A stretch of DNA of 64,000 nt from Burkholderia sp. Ac-20365 (GCF_017104715.1 NZ_JAAGPI010000040.1:16939-80938), one strand, 5' to 3'. Counted from the first letter of the stretch, positions 49,117-58,526 are shown. Numbers and translations: made by a program. The notes: generated by a model from the sequence alone, not told the origin.

Positions 49117-50628
49117 ATGACGCCACTCATTTCCGTCAACAAGCTCTGCAAAAGCTTTCCTGGTGTGAGAGCACTGCACGAAGTGCAGTTCGAACTCATG
49201 GCAGGCGAAGTGCATGCGCTGATGGGTGAAAACGGCGCGGGCAAGTCGACGCTGATGAAGATTCTCGCCGGCGTGTACACACGAGATTCCGGCGAAATGC
49301 TCTACGACGGCAAGCCCGTCGATTTCACGAGTCCGCGCGAAGCGCAGGCTTCAGGCATCGGCATCATTCATCAGGAACTGCAACTGATGAATCACTTGAG
49401 CGTCGCGCAGAACATGTTCATTGGCCGAGAACCGCGCGGACACCTTGGCCTGTTTCTCGACGAAGACAAGCTCAATGCACAGGCACGCGACATTCTGGCT
49501 CGCATGCACGTGAATCTGGACCCACGGACCATCGTTGGCTCGCTCACCGTGGCAAGCCAGCAGATGGTCGAGATCGCCAAAGCGCTTTCGTTCGACTCGC
49601 GCGTGCTCATCATGGACGAACCGACCTCCGCGCTCAACGACGCAGAGATTGCCGAGCTTTTCCGCATCATCCGTCAACTGAAGCAACGCGGTGTGGGCGT
49701 TATCTACATCTCGCACAAGATGGATGAACTCAAGCAGATATCCGACCGCGTGACTGTCATGCGCGACGGCGAATATGTCGCCACTGTAACGACAGCCGAC
49801 ACATCCGTGCCTGTCATCATCGGCATGATGGTGGGCCGCACGCTCGCCGACGTCACGCCGTATGAGGGTACGCAAAGCACCGGCGATATCGCACTGGAAG
49901 TGAAGCATCTGAACGCGGGACCGCTCGTAAGAGACGTCAGCTTCACGCTGCGCAAAGGCGAAATACTGGGTTTTGCAGGGCTGATGGGCGCGGGCCGCAC
50001 CGAAGTCGCACGCGCCGTGTTTGGCGCGGACCCGATCGAATCGGGAGAGATCTTCGTGAAAGGCGCAAAAGCGCACATCAGGAGACCGAGCGATGCCGTC
50101 GCGCACAGCATTGGCTATCTGTCGGAAGACCGCAAGCGCTTCGGCCTTGCAACGGGGATGGACGTCGAATCGAACATTGTGATGTCGAACCTCGGCAAAT
50201 TCCTGTCGTTGAATGTGTTTCTGCGTCGCGCGCAAATTCGCAAGCGCGCGGCGCACTTCATCAATCTGCTGGCAATACGCACGCCGTCTGCAACGCAACC
50301 CGTCAGGCTGCTGTCGGGTGGCAACCAGCAGAAGATTGTGATTGCGAAGTGGCTGGAGCGCGACTGCGACGTACTGTTCTTCGACGAGCCGACGCGCGGC
50401 ATCGATGTCGGTGCAAAGAGCGAGATCTACAAGCTGTTGCGTGCGCTTGCCGCAGAGGGCAAGGCTATCGTGATGATCTCGTCGGAATTGCCGGAGATCC
50501 TGCGCATGAGCGATCGTATCGTGGTGATGTGTGAAGGCCGCATCACGGGCGAATTGTCCGCTAGCGAAGCCACGCAGGAAAGCATCATGCATCTCGCCAC
50601 ACAGCGTGAATCTTTGAAAGCAGCATGA
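49117..50628 (+). CDS. Sugar ABC transporter ATP-binding protein (RbsA/MglA type)
   Basis: A 503-residue double-ATPase subunit. First cassette: Walker A GENGAGKST (38-46), a degenerate signature LTVASQQMVEIAKAL, and Walker B LIMDEPTSALN. Second cassette: no intact Walker A (GLMGAGRTE), signature LLSGGNQQKIVIAKWL, and Walker B LFFDEPTRGIDVG, as in RbsA/AraG/MglA. ATG 49117 starts MTPLISVNKL; the ribosome site is weak. It leads the importer operon with the permease 19 bases downstream. Confidence 0.92.
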   Translation: MTPLISVNKLCKSFPGVRALHEVQFELMAGEVHALMGENGAGKSTLMKILAGVYTRDSGEMLYDGKPVDFTSPREAQASGIGIIHQELQLMNHLSVAQNMFIGREPRGHLGLFLDEDKLNAQARDILARMHVNLDPRTIVGSLTVASQQMVEIAKALSFDSRVLIMDEPTSALNDAEIAELFRIIRQLKQRGVGVIYISHKMDELKQISDRVTVMRDGEYVATVTTADTSVPVIIGMMVGRTLADVTPYEGTQSTGDIALEVKHLNAGPLVRDVSFTLRKGEILGFAGLMGAGRTEVARAVFGADPIESGEIFVKGAKAHIRRPSDAVAHSIGYLSEDRKRFGLATGMDVESNIVMSNLGKFLSLNVFLRRAQIRKRAAHFINLLAIRTPSATQPVRLLSGGNQQKIVIAKWLERDCDVLFFDEPTRGIDVGAKSEIYKLLRALAAEGKAIVMISSELPEILRMSDRIVVMCEGRITGELSASEATQESIMHLATQRESLKAA

Positions 50629-50647
50629 TCCTCACGAGGTCAGATCA

Positions 50648-51673
50648 ATGGCACTGCAATCGGATACAGCAGCACTGTCCAACGAAAGCCGGGCGTCGGG
50701 CTTCAAAGCCCGGCTCTTCTCGCCGACAGCCTTGCAAAAACTGCTCGCTTTCACGAGCCTGATATTGCTGCTGATCTTTTTCAGCTTCGCATCGCCTGCC
50801 TTCATGCAGATGGATAACATCCTCGGCATTTTGCAGGCCACGGCCGTAAATGGCGTGCTGGCTATCGCGAGTACGTTCGTGATCATCACGGGCGGCATCG
50901 ATTTGTCTGTCGGCACGCTGATGACCTTTACCGCCGTGATTTGCGGTGTATTTCTGACGTACTGGCATATGCCAATGTGGATCGGCGTGCTGGCGGCCAT
51001 CGCAACGGGCGCGCTGTGCGGCACGATATCAGGCACGCTGACGGCGAAAATGAAGATTCCGCCGTTCATCGCGACGCTGGGCATGATGTTGCTGCTCAAA
51101 GGGCTTTCGCTCGTCGTCTCGGTCGATAAACCCATTTATTTCACCGACACCGAGAACTTCTACATGATCTCGCAGGACTCGCTGATCGCGTATTTCCTGC
51201 CGAGCGTTCCGGTGCCCAATGCAGTTCTGATTCTCTTCGTGCTAGCCATCGTCAGTTCGATCACGCTCAATCGCACTGCATTGGGCCGCTATACCTTCGC
51301 GCTCGGCAGCAATGAAGAGGCCGTGCGTCTGTCAGGCGTCAATGTCGACCGATGGAAGATTGCGATTTACGGGTTGGGCGGTGCGATTTGCGGCGTGGCG
51401 GGGCTGCTGATTGCGTCGCGCCTGAACTCGGCGCAACCCGCGCTCGGCCAGGGTTACGAACTGGAAGCGATCGCGGCTGTGGTAATAGGCGGCACGTCGT
51501 TGAGCGGCGGCTCAGGCACGATACTCGGCACGATCATCGGCGCATTCATCATGAGCGTGCTGACCAATGGCTTGCGCATCATGTCAGTCGCGCAGGAATG
51601 GCAGATCGTGGTGACGGGCCTCATCATCATTCTCGCCGTCTACGCCGATATCCTGCGGCGCAGAAAACGCTAA
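50648..51673 (+). CDS. Sugar ABC transporter permease (RbsC type)
   Basis: A 341-residue inner-membrane permease with about 8-10 helices. The conserved GGIDLSVGTLMTFTAVI near 80-96 and the EAA-like loop GSNEEAVRLSGVNVDRWKIAIYGLGG near 218-243 are typical, and GGTSLSGGSGTILGTIIGA lies near 280. A good ribosome site (GAGGTC) precedes the ATG. It works with the ATPase and the periplasmic binding protein; a homodimer is expected, as only one permease gene is present. Confidence 0.92.
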   Translation: MALQSDTAALSNESRASGFKARLFSPTALQKLLAFTSLILLLIFFSFASPAFMQMDNILGILQATAVNGVLAIASTFVIITGGIDLSVGTLMTFTAVICGVFLTYWHMPMWIGVLAAIATGALCGTISGTLTAKMKIPPFIATLGMMLLLKGLSLVVSVDKPIYFTDTENFYMISQDSLIAYFLPSVPVPNAVLILFVLAIVSSITLNRTALGRYTFALGSNEEAVRLSGVNVDRWKIAIYGLGGAICGVAGLLIASRLNSAQPALGQGYELEAIAAVVIGGTSLSGGSGTILGTIIGAFIMSVLTNGLRIMSVAQEWQIVVTGLIIILAVYADILRRRKR

Positions 51674-51769
51674 AACGACACACGGTAATAGAACAATGAA
51701 GAAAGGAGAGTACCGCAAGGCTCTCTCAACGGCTGGAGGTTGATAGCCCACCTTAGGAGGAGAAAACTC

Positions 51770-52708
51770 ATGTTGAAAAGAAGACTAATCAGTATCGCGG
51801 TCGGTGTCGGCGCGCTCGTTGGCGCAAGCATGACGTATGCAGAAGAGCCGTACATTCCGCTCATTTCCAAAGGCTTCCAGCATCAGTTCTGGCAAGCCGT
51901 GAAATCGGGCGCAGAGCAATCCGCGAAGGAACACAACGTGCGCATCACGTTCGAAGGCCCTGAAACGGAGGCAATGGTCGACAAGCAGATCGACATGCTG
52001 TCGGCGGCGCTCGCGAAGAAGCCGCAGGCACTCGGCATTGCCGCGCTCGACAGCAAGGCGGCCATTCCGCTGCTCAAGCGCGCGCAGTCGAGCAAGATCC
52101 CCGTGATTGCGTTCGACTCGGGCGTCGACAGCGACATTCCGCTCACGACGTGCGCGACGGATAACCTCGCGGCCGCCGCGCTCGCCGCCGACAAGATGGC
52201 CGAGATGATCGGCAATTCGGGCGAAGTCGGCGTGATCGTGCATGACCAGACAAGCCGCACGGGCGTCGATCGCCGCGATGGCTTTCTGAACCAGATGAAA
52301 TCGAAGCATCCGAACGTCAAGATCGTTTCCGTGCAGTACGGTGGCGGCGATCACCTGAAGTCGGCGGAAATTGCCAAGGCGATGATTCAGGCGAACCCGA
52401 ACATCAAGGGCATTTTCGGTGCGAACGAAGGTTCGGCAGAAGGCGCGGCGATTGGCGTGAAGGAATCGGGCAAGAAACTGGTGCTGATCGGCTACGACTC
52501 GGGCAAGGAACAGAAAGAGGACATCATGTCCGGCCTGATGGCGGGCGCGATTACGCAGAACCCGGTTGGCATTGGCAAATGCGTCGTCGATTCGGCCGTG
52601 CTGGCATTGAAAGGCCAGAAGCTGCCGAAGAAGGTCGATACCGGCTTCTACTGGTACGACAAGACGAACATGACCGATCCGAAGATCGCTGCCGTGCTGT
52701 ACGACTAG
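51770..52708 (+). CDS. Periplasmic sugar-binding protein of the ABC importer
   Basis: A 312-residue type I periplasmic binding protein. Signal peptide 1-24 (cut after MTYA), then EEPYIPLISKGFQHQFWQAVKSGAEQSAKEH, the ribose-binding-protein-like first strand and helix; the DSGVDSDIPLTTCATDN and YGGGDHLKSAEIAKA segments continue the fold. A very strong ribosome site (AGGAGGAG) explains higher output than the other importer genes. The substrate is most likely L-fucose or a related sugar by neighbourhood. Confidence 0.92.
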   Translation: MLKRRLISIAVGVGALVGASMTYAEEPYIPLISKGFQHQFWQAVKSGAEQSAKEHNVRITFEGPETEAMVDKQIDMLSAALAKKPQALGIAALDSKAAIPLLKRAQSSKIPVIAFDSGVDSDIPLTTCATDNLAAAALAADKMAEMIGNSGEVGVIVHDQTSRTGVDRRDGFLNQMKSKHPNVKIVSVQYGGGDHLKSAEIAKAMIQANPNIKGIFGANEGSAEGAAIGVKESGKKLVLIGYDSGKEQKEDIMSGLMAGAITQNPVGIGKCVVDSAVLALKGQKLPKKVDTGFYWYDKTNMTDPKIAAVLYD

Positions 52709-52717
52709 GCAACACGT

Positions 52718-52754
52718 GATGAAAGAGGAAGGTGCGAGTACTTCCTCTTTCATC
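52718..52754. terminator. Bidirectional terminator
   Basis: GATGAAAGAGGAAG (52718-52731) and CTTCCTCTTTCATC (52741-52754) form a perfect 14-base stem with a 9-base loop, between the binding-protein gene and the convergent GlxA-type gene. The arms are A- and T-rich, giving short U-runs on both strands. Confidence 0.75.
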
Positions 52755-52756
52755 CC

Positions 52757-53722
52757 TTACCGCAAGTCTGCGCGTAACTCGCGCACGCCTCTTCCCAAAC
52801 GCTGGCGCAGCAGCGTTCTCAACGTCGCGCCGTCTTCATAGCCGACTTCCGCAGCGATCGCTTCCAGATCGAGCCCACTGCCGTGCAGCAGCGATTGCGC
52901 ACGTTCCACACGCAAGTCCTGAAAGTATGCGAGCGGCGATTTACCGAGCACATCCTGGCAACGGCGTTGCAACGTACGCGCACTCGTCGCCAGCGCGCTG
53001 GCGGCGTCTTGCAGCGAGAAACCTTCTTTCAGGTTGTCGCGCGACCAGCGCTCGAAGCGCTGGATTAACGGGTCCGCGAGTGCCAGGTGATTGGGAATGA
53101 TGTACGGCGCCTGCAGCGAGCGGATATCCGCCAGCAGGTAACGCGACACGAGCGTCGCCAGTTCCGGACTCGCCTTGCGGATCAGCCACAGTGTGAGATC
53201 GAGATGACCCAGCGCGGCGCCCGCCGTCACGCCGATATCGGTTGCGACGAGCATGCGCGATTCGTCGAGCGAGACCTTCGGGTAGCGTTGCCTGAAAAGC
53301 GGCGCAAGCGACCACGTCGAGGTCGCTTCCCGATGATCGAGAAGACCCGCTTCCGCGAGCAGAAATGTGCCGATGCACGACGCGGCAATCAACGCGCCTT
53401 CCGCACGCCACTTCAGCAACTGCGCGGTTGCCTGCTTCACATCCGCACGTTCGAGCGCGGGAAGCAGTTCTTCCGGCGTCGTCTTGCCGAGCGCGGGAAC
53501 GATGACCCAATCCGGCTTCAGGTCCGGTGTGATCGGCTGAACGGGAATGGAGAAGCCGTGGCCCGAGCGCACGCGCTTGCGCACGCCCACCACAGTGACG
53601 TTGAATTTCGGCGTTCCGCCCATCATGCGGGACGCCAGCTTGTTCGCGGCGCCGAGCGCGTCGAGCGTGACGGCTAGTCCCGTATCGAATAATCCATCGA
53701 GTGCGAGTACGGTGATGCGCAT
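52757..53722 (-). CDS. GlxA family transcriptional regulator (DJ-1/PfpI plus AraC HTH)
   Basis: A 321-residue regulator: an N-terminal class-I glutamine-amidotransferase-like DJ-1/PfpI domain (about 1-185, nucleophile-elbow Cys in ASCIGTFLLAEAG) and a C-terminal AraC HTH (about 215-315, LQDAASALATSARTLQRRCQDVLGKSPLAYFQDLRVERAQ in parts, EVGYEDGATLRTLLRQRLG). Divergent from a 97-residue protein gene across about 108 bases; that gene is its likely target. Confidence 0.88.
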   Translation of the reverse strand: MRITVLALDGLFDTGLAVTLDALGAANKLASRMMGGTPKFNVTVVGVRKRVRSGHGFSIPVQPITPDLKPDWVIVPALGKTTPEELLPALERADVKQATAQLLKWRAEGALIAASCIGTFLLAEAGLLDHREATSTWSLAPLFRQRYPKVSLDESRMLVATDIGVTAGAALGHLDLTLWLIRKASPELATLVSRYLLADIRSLQAPYIIPNHLALADPLIQRFERWSRDNLKEGFSLQDAASALATSARTLQRRCQDVLGKSPLAYFQDLRVERAQSLLHGSGLDLEAIAAEVGYEDGATLRTLLRQRLGRGVRELRADLR

Positions 53723-53830
53723 GGCGTAAATGACCCCAAAGTTGTCATATGCGACGATACCCGTTTTTTGGCCCGACGACTACATTGATCTCCGTCGCGC
53801 AGATTCGCGCACTACCGCAAGGAGAGTCAC

Positions 53831-54124
53831 ATGAAAGTCATCGCTATCGCTTCCATCGTTCAGCCGCTCACGCCGGAACAGCGTTCGCAGATCATGCCGA
53901 ACGAGGTGCCTGCCACACTCAAGCTCTATCTCGACGGCAAGATCGAACAGTTCTGGTACCGCTCGGATGCGCCCGGCGTGGTGTTCCTGATGAACGTCGA
54001 ATCGGTCGACGAAGCGCAGGCCACTGTGCAGGCGTTGCCGCTCGCGGCGGGTGGTTTCGCGAAGTATCAGTTCATTCCGGTCGGCCCGCTGGCGCCGTTG
54101 GGTCTGCTGATTCAGAACCGGTGA
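53831..54124 (+). CDS. Small YciI/muconolactone-isomerase-like protein
   Basis: A 97-residue protein with a ferredoxin-like alpha/beta pattern: strand MKVIAIASIV, a helix, strand KIEQFWYRSDAPGVVFLMNV, a helix VDEAQATVQALPLAAGG, strand FAKYQFIPVGPLAP. This matches the dimeric alpha/beta-barrel fold of YCII and muconolactone isomerase-type proteins; no catalytic role can be named. AAGGAGAGTCAC precedes the ATG. It is divergent from the GlxA-type regulator. Confidence 0.75.
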   Translation: MKVIAIASIVQPLTPEQRSQIMPNEVPATLKLYLDGKIEQFWYRSDAPGVVFLMNVESVDEAQATVQALPLAAGGFAKYQFIPVGPLAPLGLLIQNR

Positions 54125-54290
54125 GTGTGACGTCGCAGATCGAACACCGCGAATAAAAATGGTGTAAATCTACGAGGCAAATGCGCAAATAAAGGATCAG
54201 GCCACTCGCATTTCTTTACGACATTTTTTCTTGTGGCGCGCATTTGCCAACTCTAGACTTCAATCAACTCAGGAAGCCTGGAGACACTCC

Positions 54291-54905
54291 ATGTTCACGC
54301 AACACGCAGCAACCGCAAAGCGAGCCATAGGCAGCGTGGTGCTGCGGCGCTTCGATCCGTCACGCGACTCTTACGAGCAACTCACGTCGATGCTGCATCG
54401 TTCGTTCGCGCGTCTCGGCATGATGGGTCTGAACTGCACATGCGTCGATCAGGATATCGCCGTGACGGAGCAACGTGCGCAAAGCGGCGACTGCTTCGTG
54501 GTGGTCAGCGGCGGCCAGATCATCGGCACCATGACGCTTTATGCAAGCGACGGCGAATCGCTCTGCGAGCATTATCATCGCCGCGATGTCGCAACGATTC
54601 GCCAGCTCGCTATCGATCCTTCGTGGCAGAACCGCGGCATCGGCAAATCACTGCTGGCGTTCGCAGAGCATTGGGCTGCGACGCGCGGCTACGCGGAAAT
54701 TGCGCTTGATACACCCTATCCCGCCTCGCATCTCGTTTCGTTCTATCGCGGTCAGGGCTTTCGCATCATCGACGCGGTTCGCTTTGCGGGCAAGGTCTAT
54801 GACAGCGCGATTCTCAGCAAGGCGCCCGTCGTCGCGCGCACGCTTGCCGCGTGGACGCATCAGATCGTGTTGCCGAGCGCGCGCTTCGTTCGCTTCGCGG
54901 CATGA
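54291..54905 (+). CDS. GNAT family N-acetyltransferase
   Basis: A 204-residue acetyltransferase: FVVVSGGQIIGTMTLY, the acetyl-CoA site IRQLAIDPSWQNRGIGKSLLAFAEHWA (motif A, QxxGxG/A) near 104-130, and the late LVSFYRGQGFRIIDAVRF. About 30 N-terminal residues precede the domain. ATG 54291 follows GGAGACACTCC. Its substrate cannot be told. It is convergent with the deaminase gene. Confidence 0.85.
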   Translation: MFTQHAATAKRAIGSVVLRRFDPSRDSYEQLTSMLHRSFARLGMMGLNCTCVDQDIAVTEQRAQSGDCFVVVSGGQIIGTMTLYASDGESLCEHYHRRDVATIRQLAIDPSWQNRGIGKSLLAFAEHWAATRGYAEIALDTPYPASHLVSFYRGQGFRIIDAVRFAGKVYDSAILSKAPVVARTLAAWTHQIVLPSARFVRFAA

Positions 54906-54925
54906 CCGCTGCTGACCGCTCCTGA

Positions 54926-55396
54926 TTATTGACTGCCCTGCCGCTTCTTCCATTCCGCGTAAAGATCCGCATGCGCGTCGAGCCGCACCGGCTCGTAACG
55001 GATCTTCATCGACTGCTCTGCAAACGGCTTCGCGAGATCGGCATACACAGCCGCCGTCGATAGCCCATACGGTGCGCCATCCTCATTGGAGTACGCGTAA
55101 AACACTTCCCCGACCCCCGCCATTCGCATCGCGGCAAGGCACATCGGACACGGATGACCGCTCGCATACACCGTGCAACCAGCGAGACTCGGCGAGCCGA
55201 GTTTCTGGCTCGCCGTACGGATCGCGTTCAACTCGGCGTGCGAAGTCGGATCGTTCGTGCGGAAAATTTCATTCACACCCGTCGCGACGACCTCGCCATC
55301 CTTGACGATGACCGCGCCGAACGGCCGACCGCCGCTTTCCAGATTCCGGTAAGCGAGTTCGATTGCCTCTGCGAGGTAACGCTGTTGTGGGGTCAT
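54926..55396 (-). CDS. Nucleoside/guanine deaminase (CDA family)
   Basis: A 156-residue zinc-dependent deaminase: the H-A-E motif at His53-Glu55 (SHAELNAIR) and PCPMC with Cys83 and Cys86 bind zinc. FRTNDPTSHAE and the C-terminal Phe/Tyr-rich domain-swapped tail resemble the Bacillus GuaD-type guanine deaminase, which makes xanthine. A role with cytosine or another base cannot be excluded. It lies 25 bases downstream of a chemoreceptor gene on the same strand. Confidence 0.85.
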   Translation of the reverse strand: MTPQQRYLAEAIELAYRNLESGGRPFGAVIVKDGEVVATGVNEIFRTNDPTSHAELNAIRTASQKLGSPSLAGCTVYASGHPCPMCLAAMRMAGVGEVFYAYSNEDGAPYGLSTAAVYADLAKPFAEQSMKIRYEPVRLDAHADLYAEWKKRQGSQ

Positions 55397-55421
55397 CGTG
55401 GCCGCTCCTTGTTCTGGCTGT

Positions 55422-57056
55422 CTAAGTGATCACCAGATCATACGCCGCGCGAGCCGGCAACGAACCCGCATGCGTCGAATGCGCGCCGCCATCCAGCCTG
55501 AACATCGCCACAGCAGCCTTCAGGCTCGCGGCCTGATCGGCCATCGCTTGCGCCGCGGCCGTCGCCTGCTCGACGAGCGCGGCGTTCTGCTGCGTCACCT
55601 GGTCCATCTGCGCGACCGCCGTGTTGACCTGCTCGATGCCCGTCGACTGTTCCGTCGATGCAGCAGCGATCTCGCTCATGATGTCCGTCACGCGCTGCAC
55701 CGAGCGCACCACTTCGTCCATCGTGTCGCCCGCGTCGTGCACGAGTGTCGAGCCTGACGTCACATGCGCGACCGACGTCTCGATCAGTTCCTTGATTTCC
55801 TTCGCTGCCGCCGCACTGCGTTGCGCGAGCGTGCGGACCTCGCCCGCGACGACGGCAAAACCGCGCCCTTCTTCACCGGCACGCGCCGCCTCGACAGCAG
55901 CGTTGAGCGCAAGAATGTTGGTCTGAAATGCAATACCTTCGATAACGGAAATGATCTCCGACACGCGCGACGAACTCGACGAGATGTCGTCCATCGTCGT
56001 GACGACCTTGCGCACGACATCGCCGCCTGCCGTCGCCGTGTGCGATGCGTTGCCCGCGAGCGTGCTGCCCTGGCGCGCGTTCTCGGTGTTCTGGCGGACG
56101 GTCGAGGTCAGCTCTTCCATGCTCGCCGCCGTTTCTTCCAGCGACGCTGCCTGCTCTTCCGTGCGCTGCGACAGATCGGTATTGCCTTGCGCAATCTCGC
56201 TAGCGGCAACCGAGATCGATTCGGCCGAGCGCTTGATATCCGCGACGATCGACGTGAGTCGCGCGCGCATCGTATCCAGCGATCCCATCAGGCTGTCGGT
56301 ATCGCTGTTCGCGAGATCGACCTTGACGGCAAGATTGCCCTGCGCGATCTGCGCGGCGATTTCCTGCGCGGTGCGCGGCTCGCCGCCCAGTTGCCGCAGG
56401 ATGCTGCGTGTAATCAGCGTCGCTGTGACCAACGCGAGTGCAATCGACACCGCCACAATCACAGCGATCAGCACGCGAATGCGCGAGTACGTCGCGATCG
56501 CATCCTGTTGCGCCTCGACGTTCGCCTGATCCTCGAAGTTCGCCAGTTCGACCGCGCGCGCGAGCCACGTGCGTTGCGTCGGACGGGCGCGTTCCAGCAA
56601 CACTTGCGTCGCGACGAGCGTGTCATTCGCAAGGCTGAGTTCGACCACCTTGCTCATCGGCGGCACGGCGGCCGCCTCTTCCTGCTTGAGTGCCGCCATC
56701 AACGCGCGCTCGCGCGGATCGGTACCCGCTTCTTCCACGAACGTGCGATCGAGCTGTTTATAGGCATCTGCATAGAATTCGCCCTGCTTCGCAATCCGCT
56801 CGGCTTCGGCCTGCCTGTCCGCGGCGCTCGTGTAGAGCACGACGTTACGCATCGCGATCGCGCGGTCCTGAATTGATGCGCGCAACTCATTAGCCAGACG
56901 CGCCTGCGTGCCGTTGACGCGCGCAATCTCATCCAGCTTGCCATTCAACGCCCACAGACCATAGAAACCAATCAATGCCACGGCAAGCAGCAAGGCCGTC
57001 AGCAGGCCGAATCCTGCAAGCAGCCGGGTCGACACCTTCAGATTGCTCAGTTTCAT
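55422..57056 (-). CDS. Methyl-accepting chemotaxis protein
   Basis: A 544-residue chemoreceptor: transmembrane helix 1 (10-32), a periplasmic four-helix sensor (33-190), transmembrane helix 2 (192-214), HAMP (215-268), and a cytoplasmic signalling domain with the tip EIISVIEGIAFQTNILALNAAVEAARAGE (quoted in parts) near 385-415. The C-terminus lacks the NWETF-type CheR-docking peptide, so adaptation depends on other receptors. A sigma-28-like promoter lies upstream (57091-57118). The ligand is unknown. Confidence 0.92.
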   Translation of the reverse strand: MKLSNLKVSTRLLAGFGLLTALLLAVALIGFYGLWALNGKLDEIARVNGTQARLANELRASIQDRAIAMRNVVLYTSAADRQAEAERIAKQGEFYADAYKQLDRTFVEEAGTDPRERALMAALKQEEAAAVPPMSKVVELSLANDTLVATQVLLERARPTQRTWLARAVELANFEDQANVEAQQDAIATYSRIRVLIAVIVAVSIALALVTATLITRSILRQLGGEPRTAQEIAAQIAQGNLAVKVDLANSDTDSLMGSLDTMRARLTSIVADIKRSAESISVAASEIAQGNTDLSQRTEEQAASLEETAASMEELTSTVRQNTENARQGSTLAGNASHTATAGGDVVRKVVTTMDDISSSSSRVSEIISVIEGIAFQTNILALNAAVEAARAGEEGRGFAVVAGEVRTLAQRSAAAAKEIKELIETSVAHVTSGSTLVHDAGDTMDEVVRSVQRVTDIMSEIAAASTEQSTGIEQVNTAVAQMDQVTQQNAALVEQATAAAQAMADQAASLKAAVAMFRLDGGAHSTHAGSLPARAAYDLVIT

Positions 57057-57090
57057 TTGCAGTCGCGCCTATTTTGTTGGTTACAACTTG

Positions 57091-57118
57091 TTTACGGCAG
57101 ACCAACGGACGGCTGAAG
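57091..57118 (-). promoter_or_regulatory. Sigma-28 (FliA)-like promoter of the chemoreceptor gene
   Basis: On the minus strand CTTCA, 15 bases, then GCCGTAAA. The consensus is CTAAA-N15-GCCGATAA. Spacing is exact and the -10 matches six of eight positions; the -35 is weaker, three of five. It is 35 bases before the ATG at 57056. Confidence 0.5.
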
Positions 57119-57214
57119 GTGACTTTATGTCACACTGCGAATAGAACACGGACGTTCGTACACCGCCGTCGGCGATGCGTGACGGCGCTGGCCTCTACCC
57201 ATCGGGAGATCGTC

Positions 57215-57562
57215 ATGTCGCACAAGGGAAGCTGTCATTGCGGACGCATTGCATTCGAAGTCGAAGGCGAGCCAACCAGCGTCATGGCGTGCAACTGCTC
57301 GATATGCCAGCGCAAGGGCTCACTGATGTGGTTCGTGCCCATCGAACATCTGCATCTCACGACGCCCGCTGAAAACGCCAGCACGTACCTCTTTAACAAG
57401 CACGTGATCCGTCATCGCTTTTGTCCGGTGTGCGGCATGCATCCGTATGGCGAAGGCACGGCGCCCGACGGCCGCGCAATGGCGGCTATCAACGTGCGCT
57501 GTCTGGAAGACATCGATATCGATGCGTTGCCTGTGACGCACTTCGATGGCCGGTCGAGCTAG
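57215..57562 (+). CDS. GFA family glutathione-dependent formaldehyde-activating-like protein
   Basis: A 115-residue zinc-binding protein of the GFA/CENP-V fold: Cys7 and Cys9 (SCHC), Cys26, Cys28 and Cys31 (CNCSIC), Cys70 and Cys73 (CPVC) give the two-zinc pattern. Despite the family name, most members have no proven glutathione or formaldehyde role. ATG 57215 follows CGGGAGATCGTC. It is divergent from the chemoreceptor and convergent with a LysR gene. Confidence 0.85.
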   Translation: MSHKGSCHCGRIAFEVEGEPTSVMACNCSICQRKGSLMWFVPIEHLHLTTPAENASTYLFNKHVIRHRFCPVCGMHPYGEGTAPDGRAMAAINVRCLEDIDIDALPVTHFDGRSS

Positions 57563-57611
57563 ATTCAGGCTTCATCGGGGCCACAGAACCGCTTTTTACG
57601 CTACGCAAGAG

Positions 57612-58526
57612 TCAGGCGGAACGGGCGCTCTGCTCGCGCGCCCACTCGCGCACCGCGTTTGCGAAAAGATGCAGCGCGGGCGGCGTATGGCGGTTCGCCG
57701 GGTAATAGAGGCACCATTGCCCGAATGACGGCCCCGCCGCGGGCAGCACGTCGATCAGCAGGCCCGCTTCGAGCAGCCCGCTGACGAGCGTCTCAGGCAC
57801 CCACGCAATGCCGATTCCCGACAGCGCGGTCCACACCATCAGGTTCAGGTTGCCGAGCGTCATCGGCCCGCCGACGTCGAGCGACACACGCCTGCCGCGA
57901 TCTTCGAGATCCCAGCGAAACAGCGCGCCGCTCTCGAAGCGAAAACGGATGCAGCGATGATCGAGCAGATCATCAGGCGTTTGCGGCTTGCCATGCCGCG
58001 CGATGTACTCGGGCGACGCAACCGCGCAAAAGCGCATCTCCGGCCCGAAGCGGATCGCAATCATGTCGCGCGGCACGTCTTCCATCACGCGAATGCCCGC
58101 ATCGAACCCTCCCGCGACGATATCGACGAGCCGCGTATCCACGGCGAATTCCACATGTATCTCGGGGTATTTCTCGAGAAACGACGGCAGCACCTGTTCG
58201 ATCACCTCTCGCGCGCCGTTCTCCGAACAGTTGATGCGTATCGATCCCGAAGGGCGGTGCTGCGTCGACGTCGCTTCATCGACGGCATCTTCGAGATCGC
58301 GAATGGCGGGCCCCACGCGGCGCAGCAACTGCTCGCCGGCTTCCGTCAGCGACATCGAACGCGTGGTACGCGTGAAGAGCCGCACGTTCAGACGCGCTTC
58401 CAGTGCGCGCATTGCGTGGCTCAGCGCGGACGGCGTGACGCCCATCGCGCGCGCGGCCGCGCTGAAGCTGCGATGCTGCGCAATGGAAACGAAGGCGGAC
58501 AGCTCCGAAAGTCCCGGGCGAGGCAT
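57612..58526 (-). CDS. LysR family transcriptional regulator
   Basis: A 304-residue LysR protein: winged helix (FVSIAQHRSFSAAARAMGVTPSALSHAMRALEARLNVRLFTRTTRS in parts, about 9-53) and the effector domain (about 92-300). ATG 58526 opens MPRPGLSEL; the longer frame upstream runs through the divergent promoter and is rejected. It is divergent from the aldo/keto reductase gene over about 100 bases, its likely target. Confidence 0.88.
   Translation of the reverse strand: MPRPGLSELSAFVSIAQHRSFSAAARAMGVTPSALSHAMRALEARLNVRLFTRTTRSMSLTEAGEQLLRRVGPAIRDLEDAVDEATSTQHRPSGSIRINCSENGAREVIEQVLPSFLEKYPEIHVEFAVDTRLVDIVAGGFDAGIRVMEDVPRDMIAIRFGPEMRFCAVASPEYIARHGKPQTPDDLLDHRCIRFRFESGALFRWDLEDRGRRVSLDVGGPMTLGNLNLMVWTALSGIGIAWVPETLVSGLLEAGLLIDVLPAAGPSFGQWCLYYPANRHTPPALHLFANAVREWAREQSARSA

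Noticed and set aside
53831..54124. Calling the 97-residue protein a muconolactone delta-isomerase
   Set aside because: Only the general alpha/beta fold is supported; no catechol pathway genes adjoin it and catalytic residues cannot be confirmed.
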